Shown: one piece after another, positions 1 to 8,482 of the stretch | Layout of the letters: each line of letters starts with the position of its first letter | Position numbering within the stretch: the first letter of the stretch is position 1 | NCBI GenBank assembly: GCA_910576845.1 | Contig: CAJTJA010000025.1 | Span: 1 to 32,053 of the forward strand | Length of the DNA stretch: 32,053 nt | From: an uncultured Oscillibacter sp. | GTDB lineage: Bacteria > Bacillota > Clostridia > Oscillospirales > Oscillospiraceae | Reading direction: 5' to 3' | The notes under the pieces: model-generated | What the model was told of the DNA's origin: nothing | Seen by the model: only the letters and a program-made list of their open reading frames with translations | Databases searched by the model: none | Position numbers and translations under genes: made by a program

Positions 1-11
1 AGGGAAGCATA

Positions 12-482
12 GTGCCCAGAAGAGGTAATGTTCCCAAGAGAGAAATTCTGCCCGACCCCATGTACGGCTCCGTGCTGGTGACCCGTTTGGTCAACAACGT
101 GATGCTGGACGGCAAAAAGGGTGTGGCGCAGAAGGTGGTCTACGCGGCCTTTGACCAGATTAAGGAGAAGACCGGTAATGACCCCGTTGAAGTGTTCACT
201 CAGGCTATGGATAACATTATGCCCAGCCTGGAAGTCAAAGCCCGCCGTGTGGGCGGCGCTAACTATCAGGTCCCCATGGAGGTCCGCCCCGCCCGGCGCA
301 CCACACTGGGCCTGCGGTGGCTGACCACCTATTCCCGCGCTCGGAGTGAGCGCACAATGGCGGAGCGCCTTGCCGGCGAAATCATGGACGCCGCCAACAA
401 TACCGGCGCGGCTGTGAAAAAGCGTGAGGACATGCACAAGCAGGCCGAGGCCAATAAGGCTTTCGCGCACTTCCGCTGGTAA
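12..482 (+). CDS. rpsG: 30S ribosomal protein S7
   Basis: Small-subunit ribosomal protein S7, which binds the 3' major domain of 16S rRNA and starts assembly of the 30S head. The 156-residue protein has the usual family length and begins MPRRGNVPKR, the typical S7 N terminus. The start is GTG at 12, preceded by AGGGAAG at 1-7, so the ribosome binding site sits right at the window edge. It is the first gene of the rpsG-fusA-tuf block, with fusA starting 21 bases after its stop. The gene rpsL would be expected just outside the left edge. The family call is very secure; the GTG start is well supported because the N terminus matches the family exactly. Confidence 0.97.
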   Translation: MPRRGNVPKREILPDPMYGSVLVTRLVNNVMLDGKKGVAQKVVYAAFDQIKEKTGNDPVEVFTQAMDNIMPSLEVKARRVGGANYQVPMEVRPARRTTLGLRWLTTYSRARSERTMAERLAGEIMDAANNTGAAVKKREDMHKQAEANKAFAHFRW

Positions 483-503
483 GCTAGTTAGGAGAAATCG
501 AGT

Positions 504-2606
504 ATGCCGAGAAAAACATCGCTTGAAAACACCAGAAACATCGGCATTATGGCGCACATCGACGCGGGCAAGACTACTACTACAGAACGAATCTTGTTTT
601 ATACCGGTGTGAACTATAAGATTGGCGAGACGCATGACGGTACCGCTACCATGGACTGGATGGCCCAAGAACAGGAACGCGGTATCACCATTACCTCCGC
701 CGCCACAACCTGTTACTGGTCTGGTTCCAAGAACCAGTTCAAGCCCACGCGTATCAACATTATTGACACCCCGGGCCACGTGGATTTCACTGTGGAAGTC
801 GAGCGCTCCCTCCGCGTTTTGGATGGTTCTGTGACCGTTCTGTGCGCCAAGGGCGGCGTGGAGCCCCAGTCTGAGACGGTTTGGCGCCAGGCGGATACCT
901 ACAAGGTTCCCCGGATGATTTACGTCAACAAGATGGACATTATGGGCGCGGACTTCTATAACGTTCTCCATATGGTGGAAGAACGGCTGAAATGCAACGC
1001 TGTGCCTATCCAGCTTCCCATTGGAAGCGAGGAGACATTCAAGGGCATCATCGACCTGGTGGAAATGGACGCCGACATCTATTATGATGATTTGGGCAAG
1101 GATATGCGCGTGGAAGAGATTCCTGCGGATATGGTGGACATTGCAAACGAGTACCGTGAGAAACTGATGGACGCTGTGTCCATGTTCGACGATGAAATTG
1201 CTGAGCTGTATTTGGATGGGCAAGAGGTTTCCCAGGAGAAAATTCGGGCGGCCATCCGTAAAGCTACCATCGCCAATGAAATGGTTCCAGTCACCTGCGG
1301 TACGTCCTATAAAAACAAAGGTGTGCAGAAGATGCTGGATGCCATAGTGGACTATATGCCCTGTCCCACCGATGTTCCCGCCATTAAGGGCGTTAACCCC
1401 AACACCGAGGAGGAAGAGGAGCGTCCCTCTACTGACGATGCGCCTTTTTCCGCTCTGGCCTTTAAGATTGCGACTGATCCTTATGTGGGCCGCCTGTCCT
1501 TTATCCGTGTCTATTCCGGCACGCTGAACACCGGCACCCAAGTGCTCAACTCCACAAAAAAGCAGAAGGAGCGCATTGGCCGTATTCTCCAGATGCATGC
1601 CAACCACCGGGAGGACATTGAGACTGTCTACTCGGGTGACATCGCTGCCGTAATCGGCCTAAAAAACTCCACTACCGGAGATACCCTCTGCGACGAAAAG
1701 CACCCCGTTATTCTGGAATCCATGGAATTCCCTGAGCCTGTTATCCGGGTGGCCATTGAGCCCAAGACCAAGGCTGGCCAGGAAAAGATGACCATTGGAC
1801 TCATCAAGCTGGCGGAAGAGGACCCCACATTCAAGACATATACCGACGAGGAGACCGGCCAAACCATCATCGCAGGAATGGGTGAGCTCCATTTGGAAAT
1901 CGTCGTGGACCGTCTGCTTCGGGAATACAAGGTGGAGGCCAATGTCGGTGCTCCTCAGGTCGCTTACAAGGAGACCATCAAAAAGACGGTGGAGCAGGAC
2001 ACTAAATATGCCCGCCAGTCCGGCGGTAAAGGCCAGTATGGCCATGTCAAGATCCGCGTGGAACCCAACGAGTCCGGCAAGGGCTATGAATTTATCAATG
2101 CCATTGTTGGCGGTGCGGTGCCCAAAGAGTATATTCCCGCCGTGGATGCGGGAATTCAGGGAGCTATGAACGCGGGCGTTATGGCTGGTTTCCCTGTAGT
2201 GGATGTGAAGGTTACTTTGTACGACGGTTCCTATCATGAGGTTGACTCCTCTGAGATGGCTTTTAAGATTGCTGGTTCTATGGCCTTCAAGGAGGCCTGC
2301 CGCAAGGCGGGAGCCACTCTGCTGGAGCCTATTATGAAGGTGTCCGTTATTGTTCCCGATGAATATCTGGGCACTGTGATTGGCGATTTGACCGCCCGTC
2401 GTGGACAGATTCAGGGACAGGAGGCTCGTCCCGGCGCCCAGCAGGTGGATGCGCTGGTGCCTCTGGCCAATATGTTTGGCTATGCCACCGATCTTCGCTC
2501 CAGCACCCAGGGACGTGGTCAGTACTCTATGGAACCTCACAGCTATGAGGAGATTCCCAAGAGTATCGCAGAAAAGATTGTGGAGACCCGGACGAAGCCG
2601 AACTGA
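504..2606 (+). CDS. fusA: elongation factor G
   Basis: Translational GTPase EF-G, which drives ribosome translocation and, with RRF, ribosome recycling. The 700-residue protein has the full family length. The G1 motif AHIDAGKT lies at residues 17-24, G3 DTPGH at 88-92 and G4 NKMD at 142-145, followed by domains II to V with the conserved GMGELHLE segment in domain III and a domain IV rich in the expected GGAVPKEYIPAV-type sequence. The ATG has AGGAGA at 490-495, eight bases upstream. It lies between rpsG and tuf on the same strand and is probably cotranscribed with rpsG. No frameshift or truncation is visible. Confidence 0.98.
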   Translation: MPRKTSLENTRNIGIMAHIDAGKTTTTERILFYTGVNYKIGETHDGTATMDWMAQEQERGITITSAATTCYWSGSKNQFKPTRINIIDTPGHVDFTVEVERSLRVLDGSVTVLCAKGGVEPQSETVWRQADTYKVPRMIYVNKMDIMGADFYNVLHMVEERLKCNAVPIQLPIGSEETFKGIIDLVEMDADIYYDDLGKDMRVEEIPADMVDIANEYREKLMDAVSMFDDEIAELYLDGQEVSQEKIRAAIRKATIANEMVPVTCGTSYKNKGVQKMLDAIVDYMPCPTDVPAIKGVNPNTEEEEERPSTDDAPFSALAFKIATDPYVGRLSFIRVYSGTLNTGTQVLNSTKKQKERIGRILQMHANHREDIETVYSGDIAAVIGLKNSTTGDTLCDEKHPVILESMEFPEPVIRVAIEPKTKAGQEKMTIGLIKLAEEDPTFKTYTDEETGQTIIAGMGELHLEIVVDRLLREYKVEANVGAPQVAYKETIKKTVEQDTKYARQSGGKGQYGHVKIRVEPNESGKGYEFINAIVGGAVPKEYIPAVDAGIQGAMNAGVMAGFPVVDVKVTLYDGSYHEVDSSEMAFKIAGSMAFKEACRKAGATLLEPIMKVSVIVPDEYLGTVIGDLTARRGQIQGQEARPGAQQVDALVPLANMFGYATDLRSSTQGRGQYSMEPHSYEEIPKSIAEKIVETRTKPN

Positions 2607-2655
2607 TTTTCTTTCTGTGGAAGGAAAAGCCTTGGACCAAAATGGGAAAAAGGGA

Positions 2656-2684
2656 TTGATTTTCCAAAGAAAATACTGTAAAAT
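2656..2684 (+). promoter_or_regulatory. putative sigma-A promoter of tuf
   Basis: TTGATT at 2656-2661 and TAAAAT at 2679-2684 are separated by 17 bases in the 144-base fusA-tuf gap. This would give tuf its own transcript besides read-through from fusA, which is common because EF-Tu is needed in excess. It is a motif match only. Confidence 0.55.
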
Positions 2685-2750
2685 AAATATTGCTGATTAT
2701 CGTTTTCGCAGTGTCTAACCGCAATTGAAGATTTATAGGAGGATTTTCAA

Positions 2751-3953
2751 ATGGCTAAGCAGAAATTTGAAAGAACTAAACCCCATGTTAACATTGGCAC
2801 TATTGGCCATGTTGACCACGGCAAGACCACTCTGACTGCTGCAATCACTAAGTGGCTGTCCTATCAGGGCAAAGCTGAGTTCGAGGCCTATGACAACATC
2901 GACAAGGCTCCTGAGGAGAAAGCTCGTGGCATCACGATCAACACTGCCCACGTAGAGTATGAGACTGAGAAGCGTCACTATGCTCACGTTGACTGCCCGG
3001 GCCATGCTGACTATATCAAGAACATGATTACCGGTGCTGCTCAGATGGATGGTGCTATTCTGGTCATCGCTGCCTCTGACGGTCCTATGGCTCAGACCCG
3101 TGAGCACATCCTGCTGGCCCGCCAGGTGGGCGTGCCCGCCATCGTGGTGTTCCTGAACAAGTGCGACCAGGTGGACGACGAGGAGCTGCTGGAGCTGGTG
3201 GAGATGGAAGTCCGCGAGCTGCTGAGCACCTATGAGTTCCCCGGCGATGATCTGCCCATCGTCAAGGGTTCCGCTCTGAACGCTTTGGTGTCCGATTCTA
3301 CCGATCCCAGCGCCCCTGAGTATGCCTGCATCAAGGAGCTCATGGATGCGGTTGATGAGTATATCCCCACTCCTCCCCGCGACGATTCTCTGCCCTTCCT
3401 CATGCCCGTCGAGGATGTGTTCACTATCTCCGGCCGCGGCACCGTCGCTACTGGCCGTGTGGAGCGCGGCCAGCTGAAGCTCAGCGAGGAAGTCGAGATT
3501 GTCGGCCTCGCCGAGGAGACCAAGAAGACTGTTGTTACCGGCATTGAGATGTTCCACAAGCTGCTGGACTTTGCTGAGGCCGGCGACAACATCGGCGTTC
3601 TGCTTCGCGGCATTGACCGCAATGGCATTGAGCGCGGCCAGGTTCTGGCGAAGCCCAAGTCCATTAATCCCCACACCAAATTCAAGGGCCAGGTTTATGT
3701 CCTGTCTAAGGACGAGGGCGGCCGTCATACCCCCTTCTTCAACAACTATCGTCCTCAGTTCTATTTCCGTACCACTGACGTTACCGGCGTCATTTCTCTG
3801 CCTGAGGGCACAGAGATGTGCATGCCCGGCGATAATGTCGAGATGTCTGTTGAGCTGATCACCCCCATTGCTATTGAGAAGGGGCTCCGTTTCGCTATTC
3901 GCGAGGGCGGACGTACCGTTGGTTCCGGCGCTGTCACTGACATTGCTGAGTAA
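2751..3953 (+). CDS. tuf: elongation factor Tu
   Basis: Translational GTPase EF-Tu, which delivers aminoacyl-tRNA to the ribosomal A site. The 400-residue product has G1 GHVDHGKT at residues 19-26, G3 DCPGH at 81-85 and G4 NKCD at 136-139, then beta-barrel domains 2 and 3 ending in VGSGAVTDI, a typical EF-Tu C terminus. The ATG follows an AGGAGG at 2737-2742. Codon use is more restricted than in the neighbours (mostly CTG, GGC, AAG, GAG), as expected for a very highly expressed gene. It ends 13 bases before a strong terminator. Nothing is missing. Confidence 0.98.
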   Translation: MAKQKFERTKPHVNIGTIGHVDHGKTTLTAAITKWLSYQGKAEFEAYDNIDKAPEEKARGITINTAHVEYETEKRHYAHVDCPGHADYIKNMITGAAQMDGAILVIAASDGPMAQTREHILLARQVGVPAIVVFLNKCDQVDDEELLELVEMEVRELLSTYEFPGDDLPIVKGSALNALVSDSTDPSAPEYACIKELMDAVDEYIPTPPRDDSLPFLMPVEDVFTISGRGTVATGRVERGQLKLSEEVEIVGLAEETKKTVVTGIEMFHKLLDFAEAGDNIGVLLRGIDRNGIERGQVLAKPKSINPHTKFKGQVYVLSKDEGGRHTPFFNNYRPQFYFRTTDVTGVISLPEGTEMCMPGDNVEMSVELITPIAIEKGLRFAIREGGRTVGSGAVTDIAE

Positions 3954-3965
3954 TTCTCTTTCTAT

Positions 3966-3998
3966 AAAAAGGACTGCCGTTCACCGGCAGTCCTTTTT
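3966..3998. terminator. bidirectional intrinsic terminator between tuf and the DUF4830 gene
   Basis: GGACTGCCG at 3971-3979 pairs with CGGCAGTCC at 3985-3993 around a five-base loop. Five A precede it and five T follow it, so it can act for tuf on the plus strand and for the convergent minus-strand gene that ends at 4001. Confidence 0.92.
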
Positions 3999-4000
3999 GC

Positions 4001-4465
4001 TTACTCTTCTGTGTGGATCAGAGGAAGCTGAAAGCCATTTATACCTGAAGAACAAATATCCCCAGCGACCGGAATATCTTCGCAAATGTAAAGGTTAGCC
4101 TGAACACCTTCGGCTTGTTCCGGGTAATTCGTTACGCCGTAGGTGTAGCGGGCCACCTGTTTGCCGCAGCAGCCATTCAAATCAAATCCCTGTTTGAGCT
4201 GAAGCTCATTATAGGAATGGTAGGGTTCTTCCAGCTTTGCGGGCAGCAGAAATTGCAGAGTTTCAATTGGTTCTGTTTCCACCATCCAGCCGAGAGACTG
4301 AAGATAAGCGACCCGTTCCTCGTTGGTAGTCAGTTTTGGCAAAGGTGTTTCCGGTTCTTCTGGGACCTGGCCCACCAGGAAAATCAGCGCTACCATAACG
4401 ATGCCCATGACTATAACGGCGGCAACGGCTTTCTTTCGGGAAAATTTTGCAGTCCAAATCAACAT
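4001..4465 (-). CDS. DUF4830 domain membrane-anchored protein
   Basis: Small protein of 154 residues with a short basic N terminus, one hydrophobic segment at about residues 14-32 (uncleaved anchor or signal peptide) and a C-terminal domain that I recognise as DUF4830: it contains ERVAYLQSLGWMVE, YNELQLKQGFDL, GKQVARYTYGVTNYP and ANLYICED. The family has no known function and is found in Firmicutes; the domain would lie outside the membrane. I chose the ATG at 4465 because AGGAGGGA (4471-4478, minus strand) lies five to six bases upstream; a longer reading frame to 4495 has no ribosome binding site. It is transcribed divergently from the pseudouridine synthase and shares a terminator with tuf. 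Confidence 0.85.
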   Translation of the reverse strand: MLIWTAKFSRKKAVAAVIVMGIVMVALIFLVGQVPEEPETPLPKLTTNEERVAYLQSLGWMVETEPIETLQFLLPAKLEEPYHSYNELQLKQGFDLNGCCGKQVARYTYGVTNYPEQAEGVQANLYICEDIPVAGDICSSGINGFQLPLIHTEE

Positions 4466-4490
4466 ATTGATCCCTCCTGACAGTTCCTTA

Positions 4491-4519
4491 TTCATTTTCT
4501 CTCAGAAATATGATACAAT
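4491..4519 (+). promoter_or_regulatory. extended -10 promoter of the rsuA-type gene
   Basis: TACAAT at 4514-4519 carries a TG one base upstream (4511-4512), an extended -10 element. A weak TTCATT at 4491-4496 lies 17 bases before it. The site lies between two divergent genes and points at the pseudouridine synthase. Confidence 0.65.
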
Positions 4520-4560
4520 AATACAAGCAATTCTTTGGATGGAGGGAAAATAGAATCAAC

Positions 4561-5283
4561 ATGGAAAAACAGCGGCTGGATAAAATTATTGCCTCCACGG
4601 GAAAGTGGTCCCGGCGGGAGGTTCGAGATATGGCCCGCCAGGGGATGGTGATGGTGGACGGTGTCGCCATCCGGGCAGCAGAGGCAAAGGTTGACCCAGA
4701 GTCGGTAAAAATTACGGTGGGCGGCGAGTTGATGAACTATCGCCGTTATACTTGGGTTATGCTGAACAAACCTTCCGGATATCTCTCCGCCACAGAGGAT
4801 GGGGGAGGAGAAACTGTTTTGGATTTGCTGCCGCAGGACCTTCGAAGGCAGGGACTGTTTCCTGTAGGGCGTTTGGATAAGGACACAGAGGGGCTGTTGC
4901 TGCTGACCAATGAAGGCGGTTTGGCACATGCCTTGCTGTCTCCTAAACGGCATGTAGACAAAGTGTATTATACCCGGACAGCAGGGCAGTTGGTGGAGGA
5001 GGATTGCCGGGCTTTTTCCGAAGGATTGGTTTTAGGGGACGGACTTCACTGCCAGCCGGCAAAACTGGAGATTCTTTTGTCAGGAGAGGAGAGCGAGGCT
5101 CTTGTTACCCTGAGGGAAGGAAAATTCCACCAGGTAAAGCGGATGCTGGAGGCCAGAGGGAAGCCGGTACTGTATTTAGAGCGGATACAAATGGGAACGT
5201 TGCTTTTGGATCAAAGCCTCTCCCGCGGTTCTTTTCGCTTTTTAACCGAGGAGGAGATTGCAGAACTTCATGCTCTTGTGTAG
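4561..5283 (+). CDS. RsuA-type rRNA pseudouridine synthase
   Basis: Enzyme that isomerises a uridine in rRNA to pseudouridine. An S4 RNA-binding domain occupies about residues 1-60 (QRLDKIIASTGKWSRREV), and the catalytic domain follows with LNKPSGYLSA and the motif GRLDKDTEG, whose first aspartate is the catalytic residue. The sequences VLGDGLHCQPAKLEIL and GKFHQVKRML near the C terminus match the RsuA branch (16S rRNA U516) better than RluB (which has an NREVRRM-type motif), but the site cannot be proved from sequence. The length of 240 residues is typical. A stop codon lies in frame between the upstream GGAGGG (4541-4546) and the ATG at 4561, so no longer start exists. It is a single gene behind an extended -10 promoter. 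Confidence 0.92.
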   Translation: MEKQRLDKIIASTGKWSRREVRDMARQGMVMVDGVAIRAAEAKVDPESVKITVGGELMNYRRYTWVMLNKPSGYLSATEDGGGETVLDLLPQDLRRQGLFPVGRLDKDTEGLLLLTNEGGLAHALLSPKRHVDKVYYTRTAGQLVEEDCRAFSEGLVLGDGLHCQPAKLEILLSGEESEALVTLREGKFHQVKRMLEARGKPVLYLERIQMGTLLLDQSLSRGSFRFLTEEEIAELHALV

Positions 5284-5351
5284 TTCTTAGAAAAAGTTCG
5301 AATACTTACCAAAAAGAGAATTACTTTTTTGGTGAAAAAAGAAAAAACATC

Positions 5352-5380
5352 TTGCAATTTGTTGAAGTTGACGATATAAT
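5352..5380 (+). promoter_or_regulatory. sigma-A promoter of the PucR-type regulator
   Basis: TTGCAA at 5352-5357 and a perfect TATAAT at 5375-5380 are spaced by 17 bases. It would give a leader of about 50 bases before the start at 5440. Confidence 0.8.
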
Positions 5381-5439
5381 GTAAATGTTTTATGAACTAC
5401 ATGCATGCTTCCCCGGTATTTTAGGTGAGGAGGACGGTC

Positions 5440-6531
5440 ATGTCTGGAAGAATTTATCAAAATGTAGTGCTGCAGTTGAAAGAGAATACGGATCGTACAA
5501 TAGGAGTCATTGATGGGGAAGGTGTGGTAATCGCTTGCAGTGAACTTTCCCTTATCGGACAGCGCTGGACAGAGTATGTTCCGGTGGTAAATAATGCCGC
5601 CGGTGCATTGATTTCCTCTGATGGGAAAACCTTTAAAGCTCTGAATGGCTGGGGAAATCAATTTGACTACGCTGCTTTTGCCTTTGGTGAAAATGATGTC
5701 AGCAGGGCAGTTTGCTCCGTGGCTACAGTGGCTTTAAATGCCGCTAAGGCTTATTATGAGGAAAAGCATGACCGGGGGTCTTTTATCAAAGATATTATCT
5801 CGGATAATATCATGCTGGGCGACATTTATATGCGGGCAAAAGAGCTGCGTGTGACTGCTGATGTAGCCCGGGGTGTCTTTGTGGTCCGGGCCTTAAAGAA
5901 AGGGGAGTCTGTTCCTACTGATGTTGTGCAGGCCATGTTTCCGGATCGGCAAAACGATTTTGTGCTCAGCATTGGTGATGGAGATGTGGTGTTGGTCCGC
6001 CAAATGCCTGAAGGGGCCGGCTTCCGGGAGCTGAACAAAATTGCGGCCTCTATTGAAGAGAGTCTTCGGTCTGGCACAGAGAGTACGGTCGTCGTAGGTA
6101 TTGGAACCATTGCTACCCATCTGCGGGATTTGGCGAAGTCCTATAAGGAAGCCCAGATTTCCATTGACGTAGGCAAAGTCTTTGATACGGAAAAGTATAT
6201 TATCAATTATGAAAATTTGGGTATTGGCCGTTTGATTTACCAGCTGCCTACTACACTTTGTGAAATGTTCCTTCAGGAGGTCTTTAAAAAGAATCCCATT
6301 GATGCGCTGGATAAAGAGACCCTGTTTACGATCCACCGTTTCTTTGAGAACAATCTGAATGTTTCTGAGACAGCCCGAAAGCTTTTTGTTCACCGGAATA
6401 CCTTGGTTTACCGGCTTGAAAAAATCAAAAAGCTGACAGGCCTGGATCTGCGGGAGTTTGACGATGCCATCACCTTTAAGGTGGCGCTGATGGTCAAGAA
6501 ATATTTGACTTCCCGGGGAATTGATTCTTAA
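5440..6531 (+). CDS. PucR/CdaR-type transcriptional regulator
   Basis: Probable transcription factor of 363 residues. The C-terminal 60 residues form a PucR-type helix-turn-helix (IHRFFENNLNVSETARKLFV then HRNTLVYRLEKIKKLTGLDL), and the middle resembles the CdaR GGDEF-like domain (RGVFVVRALKKGE to VVVGIG). The N terminus (TIGVIDGEGVVIACSELSLIG) resembles the sugar-diacid-recognition sensor domain, although weakly. Family members sense small molecules and activate metabolic genes; the ligand and target here are unknown and no catabolic operon lies next to it. I chose ATG 5440 since GAGGAGG at 5427-5433 gives ideal spacing; a GTG at 5425 would lie inside that site. The gene is monocistronic, with its own promoter and terminator. 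Confidence 0.85.
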   Translation: MSGRIYQNVVLQLKENTDRTIGVIDGEGVVIACSELSLIGQRWTEYVPVVNNAAGALISSDGKTFKALNGWGNQFDYAAFAFGENDVSRAVCSVATVALNAAKAYYEEKHDRGSFIKDIISDNIMLGDIYMRAKELRVTADVARGVFVVRALKKGESVPTDVVQAMFPDRQNDFVLSIGDGDVVLVRQMPEGAGFRELNKIAASIEESLRSGTESTVVVGIGTIATHLRDLAKSYKEAQISIDVGKVFDTEKYIINYENLGIGRLIYQLPTTLCEMFLQEVFKKNPIDALDKETLFTIHRFFENNLNVSETARKLFVHRNTLVYRLEKIKKLTGLDLREFDDAITFKVALMVKKYLTSRGIDS

Positions 6532-6540
6532 GGCTGAGGG

Positions 6541-6567
6541 CGGCGGACGTTTGTCCGCCGTTTTCTT
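6541..6567 (+). terminator. intrinsic terminator after the PucR-type regulator
   Basis: CGGCGGAC at 6541-6548 pairs with GTCCGCCG at 6553-6560 around a GTTT loop, followed by TTTTCTT. Confidence 0.9.
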
Positions 6568-6788
6568 GTGTACCGCTGGGGTATGGATGCCATAAAAAAG
6601 AAAATTTTGTATGGTTTGCGGGGCGTTAAGAGAGGATTAAATGAAGCCGGCCGCATAACTTAGGAGATATATGGCACATCTGCTCATTACCGGGGGAAGT
6701 ATTTCTCAAGTGTGTTGGATATTTTATGAATATGAGCTTTAAAGCCTGTAGGCCGTATTATTGACTGACGAAATTACTGAGCTCCGCA
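6568..6788. other. non-coding gap before the ftsEX promoter
   Basis: About 220 bases between the regulator's terminator and the ftsE promoter. I see no structured RNA. The only coding candidate is a 23-codon frame at 6671-6742 (ATG, stop TAA) behind TAGGAG at 6661-6666; it has no promoter that I can recognise and no familiar product, so I do not call it a gene. Confidence 0.5.
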
Positions 6789-6817
6789 TTGACGAAAACC
6801 GTCGTTTATGCTACAAT
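6789..6817 (+). promoter_or_regulatory. sigma-A promoter of the ftsE-ftsX-M23 operon
   Basis: TTGACG at 6789-6794 and TACAAT at 6812-6817 are spaced by 17 bases, with TGC just before the -10, making an extended -10 element. The predicted leader to the ftsE start is about 60 bases. Confidence 0.85.
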
Positions 6818-6883
6818 AACATCCGAATTATGTCGACCGCTAAAGGCAGGTTTTGTTTTTCGACACCAATTGGAGGTGCCCAT

Positions 6884-7597
6884 ATGGTAGAATCAGAAAG
6901 CGCCATCATTGAACTGAAAGATGTGGAAATGGAATATGATAATGGGACAAAGGCTGTCAGGGGCATTTCCATGAGAATTGCCCCGGGCGAGTTCGTCTTT
7001 TTAGTAGGGCCTTCCGGCTCCGGAAAGTCCACTATTATTAAGCTGCTGACCGGCGAGGTGAATCCCAGTGCAGGCCGGGTCCGGGTCAACGGCTTTTCCA
7101 CTCGCAATATCTCTGAGCGGCAGGTCCCCCTTATGCGCCGGACGTTGGGGGTTATATTTCAAGACTTCCGTTTGATTGAAAAAAAGACGGTTTACGACAA
7201 CCTGGCATTTGTGATGCGGGCGGTGGGAGCTTCTGCAAAGGAGAGCCGTCAGCGAATTCCCTATGTGCTCGAGCTGGTGGGCTTAGAGCAGAAGACATAC
7301 AGCTATCCTGACGAACTTTCCGGCGGAGAGCAGCAGCGAGTGGCCATTGCCAGGGCACTGGTCAACAACCCATCTACCATTATTGCTGATGAGCCTACCG
7401 GTAATCTGGACCCGGAGCGGTCCTTAGAGCTGATGGATCTGCTGGTGAAAATTAACGAACTGGGTACGACTATGGTGGTGGTAACCCATGAGAAAGACCT
7501 GGTAGACCGCTTTGGCAAGCGAGTAGTTACCATTGATTCCGGCCGGGTAATCAACGACAGCGTTGGCGGCTATGTGGGAGGACATATTCATGGGTAA
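6884..7597 (+). CDS. ftsE: cell division ATP-binding protein FtsE
   Basis: ATPase of the FtsEX complex, an ABC-type machine that does not transport but passes force across the membrane to switch on peptidoglycan hydrolases. The 237 residues include Walker A GPSGSGKST at 42-50, the Q loop near residue 93 (VIFQDFRL), the signature LSGGEQQR at 145-152, Walker B TIIADEP and the H-loop histidine in VVVTHE. The ATG at 6884 is preceded by GGAGGT at 6872-6877; the reading frame is open further upstream but has no ribosome binding site there and runs through the promoter. Its last eight bases overlap ftsX, which suggests translational coupling. Confidence 0.96.
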   Translation: MVESESAIIELKDVEMEYDNGTKAVRGISMRIAPGEFVFLVGPSGSGKSTIIKLLTGEVNPSAGRVRVNGFSTRNISERQVPLMRRTLGVIFQDFRLIEKKTVYDNLAFVMRAVGASAKESRQRIPYVLELVGLEQKTYSYPDELSGGEQQRVAIARALVNNPSTIIADEPTGNLDPERSLELMDLLVKINELGTTMVVVTHEKDLVDRFGKRVVTIDSGRVINDSVGGYVGGHIHG

Positions 7598-8471
7598 GCA
7601 CAATTTCGGATATTTTGTCCATGAAGGGTTTTCCAACATGTTCAGTCATGGTTTCATGAGCTTTGCCGCAATTGGCATCACTGTGGCCTGTCTTCTCATT
7701 ATGGGCACTTTTACTCTGGTGGCAGTGAACGCCAACGGACTTTTAAAGGACCTGGAGCGGGAAAATGAAATGCTTGCTTTCGTAGAGGAGGATTGTCCGG
7801 ATGCCTCATCCCTCCAGAAAAAGCTGGAAGCTATCCCCAATGTGGACACCGTGGCCTTTATCAGCCGCCAGCAGGCTATGGAGCGCTTCGTGGAGCAGTA
7901 TCCTGATGAGGAGATGTTCCGGGACCTGGATCCTAATATTTTAAGAGATCGCTTTTCCATTAAGATTACCGACCTGGAGCTTATTTCCCGGACGAAGGAG
8001 GCAGTAGATGCGGTGGACGGCATTGCCTATGTCAATGCCGCCGAAGATGTGGCAGGGGGCTTTATTACCATCCGAAACGTGGCTACGGTAGTATGCGTAG
8101 CCTTGATCGCGATTTTGTTCGTGGTGTCTGTATTTATTATTTCCAATACCATCCGCCTTACCACTTTTGACCGGCGGGAAGAAATCGCCATTATGCGGAT
8201 GGTGGGGGCCACCAACGGTTTTATCCGCTGGCCCTTTGTCTATGAAGGATTTTTGATGGGCTTTCTTGGGGCTTCTGTGGCTTTTCTGATGGAGTGGGGG
8301 CTTTATGAGGCTGTGGCCCAGGGAGTCAGCACCAGCGATGCCATGCAGCTTATTGATGTGATCCCATTCCGGGAGCTGTGGATTCCGGTGGCGGGTTCTT
8401 TCGCGGCAGCGGGCATCTTTATTGGCGTTGGAGGCAGCCTCTCTGCAATTCGGAAATATTTGCAGGTTTAG
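7590..8471 (+). CDS. ftsX: cell division membrane protein FtsX
   Basis: Membrane partner of FtsE, 293 residues. One transmembrane helix near residues 20-45 is followed by an extracellular domain of about 130 residues (EDLERENEMLAF-like region through ITDLELISRTKEAVDAVDG), then three helices, with the cytoplasmic DRREEIAIMRMVGAT segment that contacts FtsE typical of the FtsX/MacB-type permease fold. The ATG at 7590 follows GGGAGG at 7576-7581 and overlaps the ftsE stop. The extracellular loop is the expected contact point for the hydrolase encoded immediately downstream. Confidence 0.95.
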   Translation: MGKHNFGYFVHEGFSNMFSHGFMSFAAIGITVACLLIMGTFTLVAVNANGLLKDLERENEMLAFVEEDCPDASSLQKKLEAIPNVDTVAFISRQQAMERFVEQYPDEEMFRDLDPNILRDRFSIKITDLELISRTKEAVDAVDGIAYVNAAEDVAGGFITIRNVATVVCVALIAILFVVSVFIISNTIRLTTFDRREEIAIMRMVGATNGFIRWPFVYEGFLMGFLGASVAFLMEWGLYEAVAQGVSTSDAMQLIDVIPFRELWIPVAGSFAAAGIFIGVGGSLSAIRKYLQV

Positions 8472-8482
8472 AGGAGGTTGGC

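Noticed and set aside
1659..2540. Minus-strand frame of 293 codons across fusA
   Set aside because: Antisense to the conserved EF-G domains; codon pattern is a reflection of fusA.
5308..5333. AT-rich inverted repeat after the rsuA-type gene as a terminator
   Set aside because: CCAAAAAG pairs with CTTTTTTGG but with a bulge, and GTGAAAAAA follows instead of a U tract on the plus strand.
6671..6742. 23-codon frame behind TAGGAG between the PucR-type regulator and ftsE
   Set aside because: Good ribosome binding site but no promoter, no recognisable product and a length that arises easily by chance.
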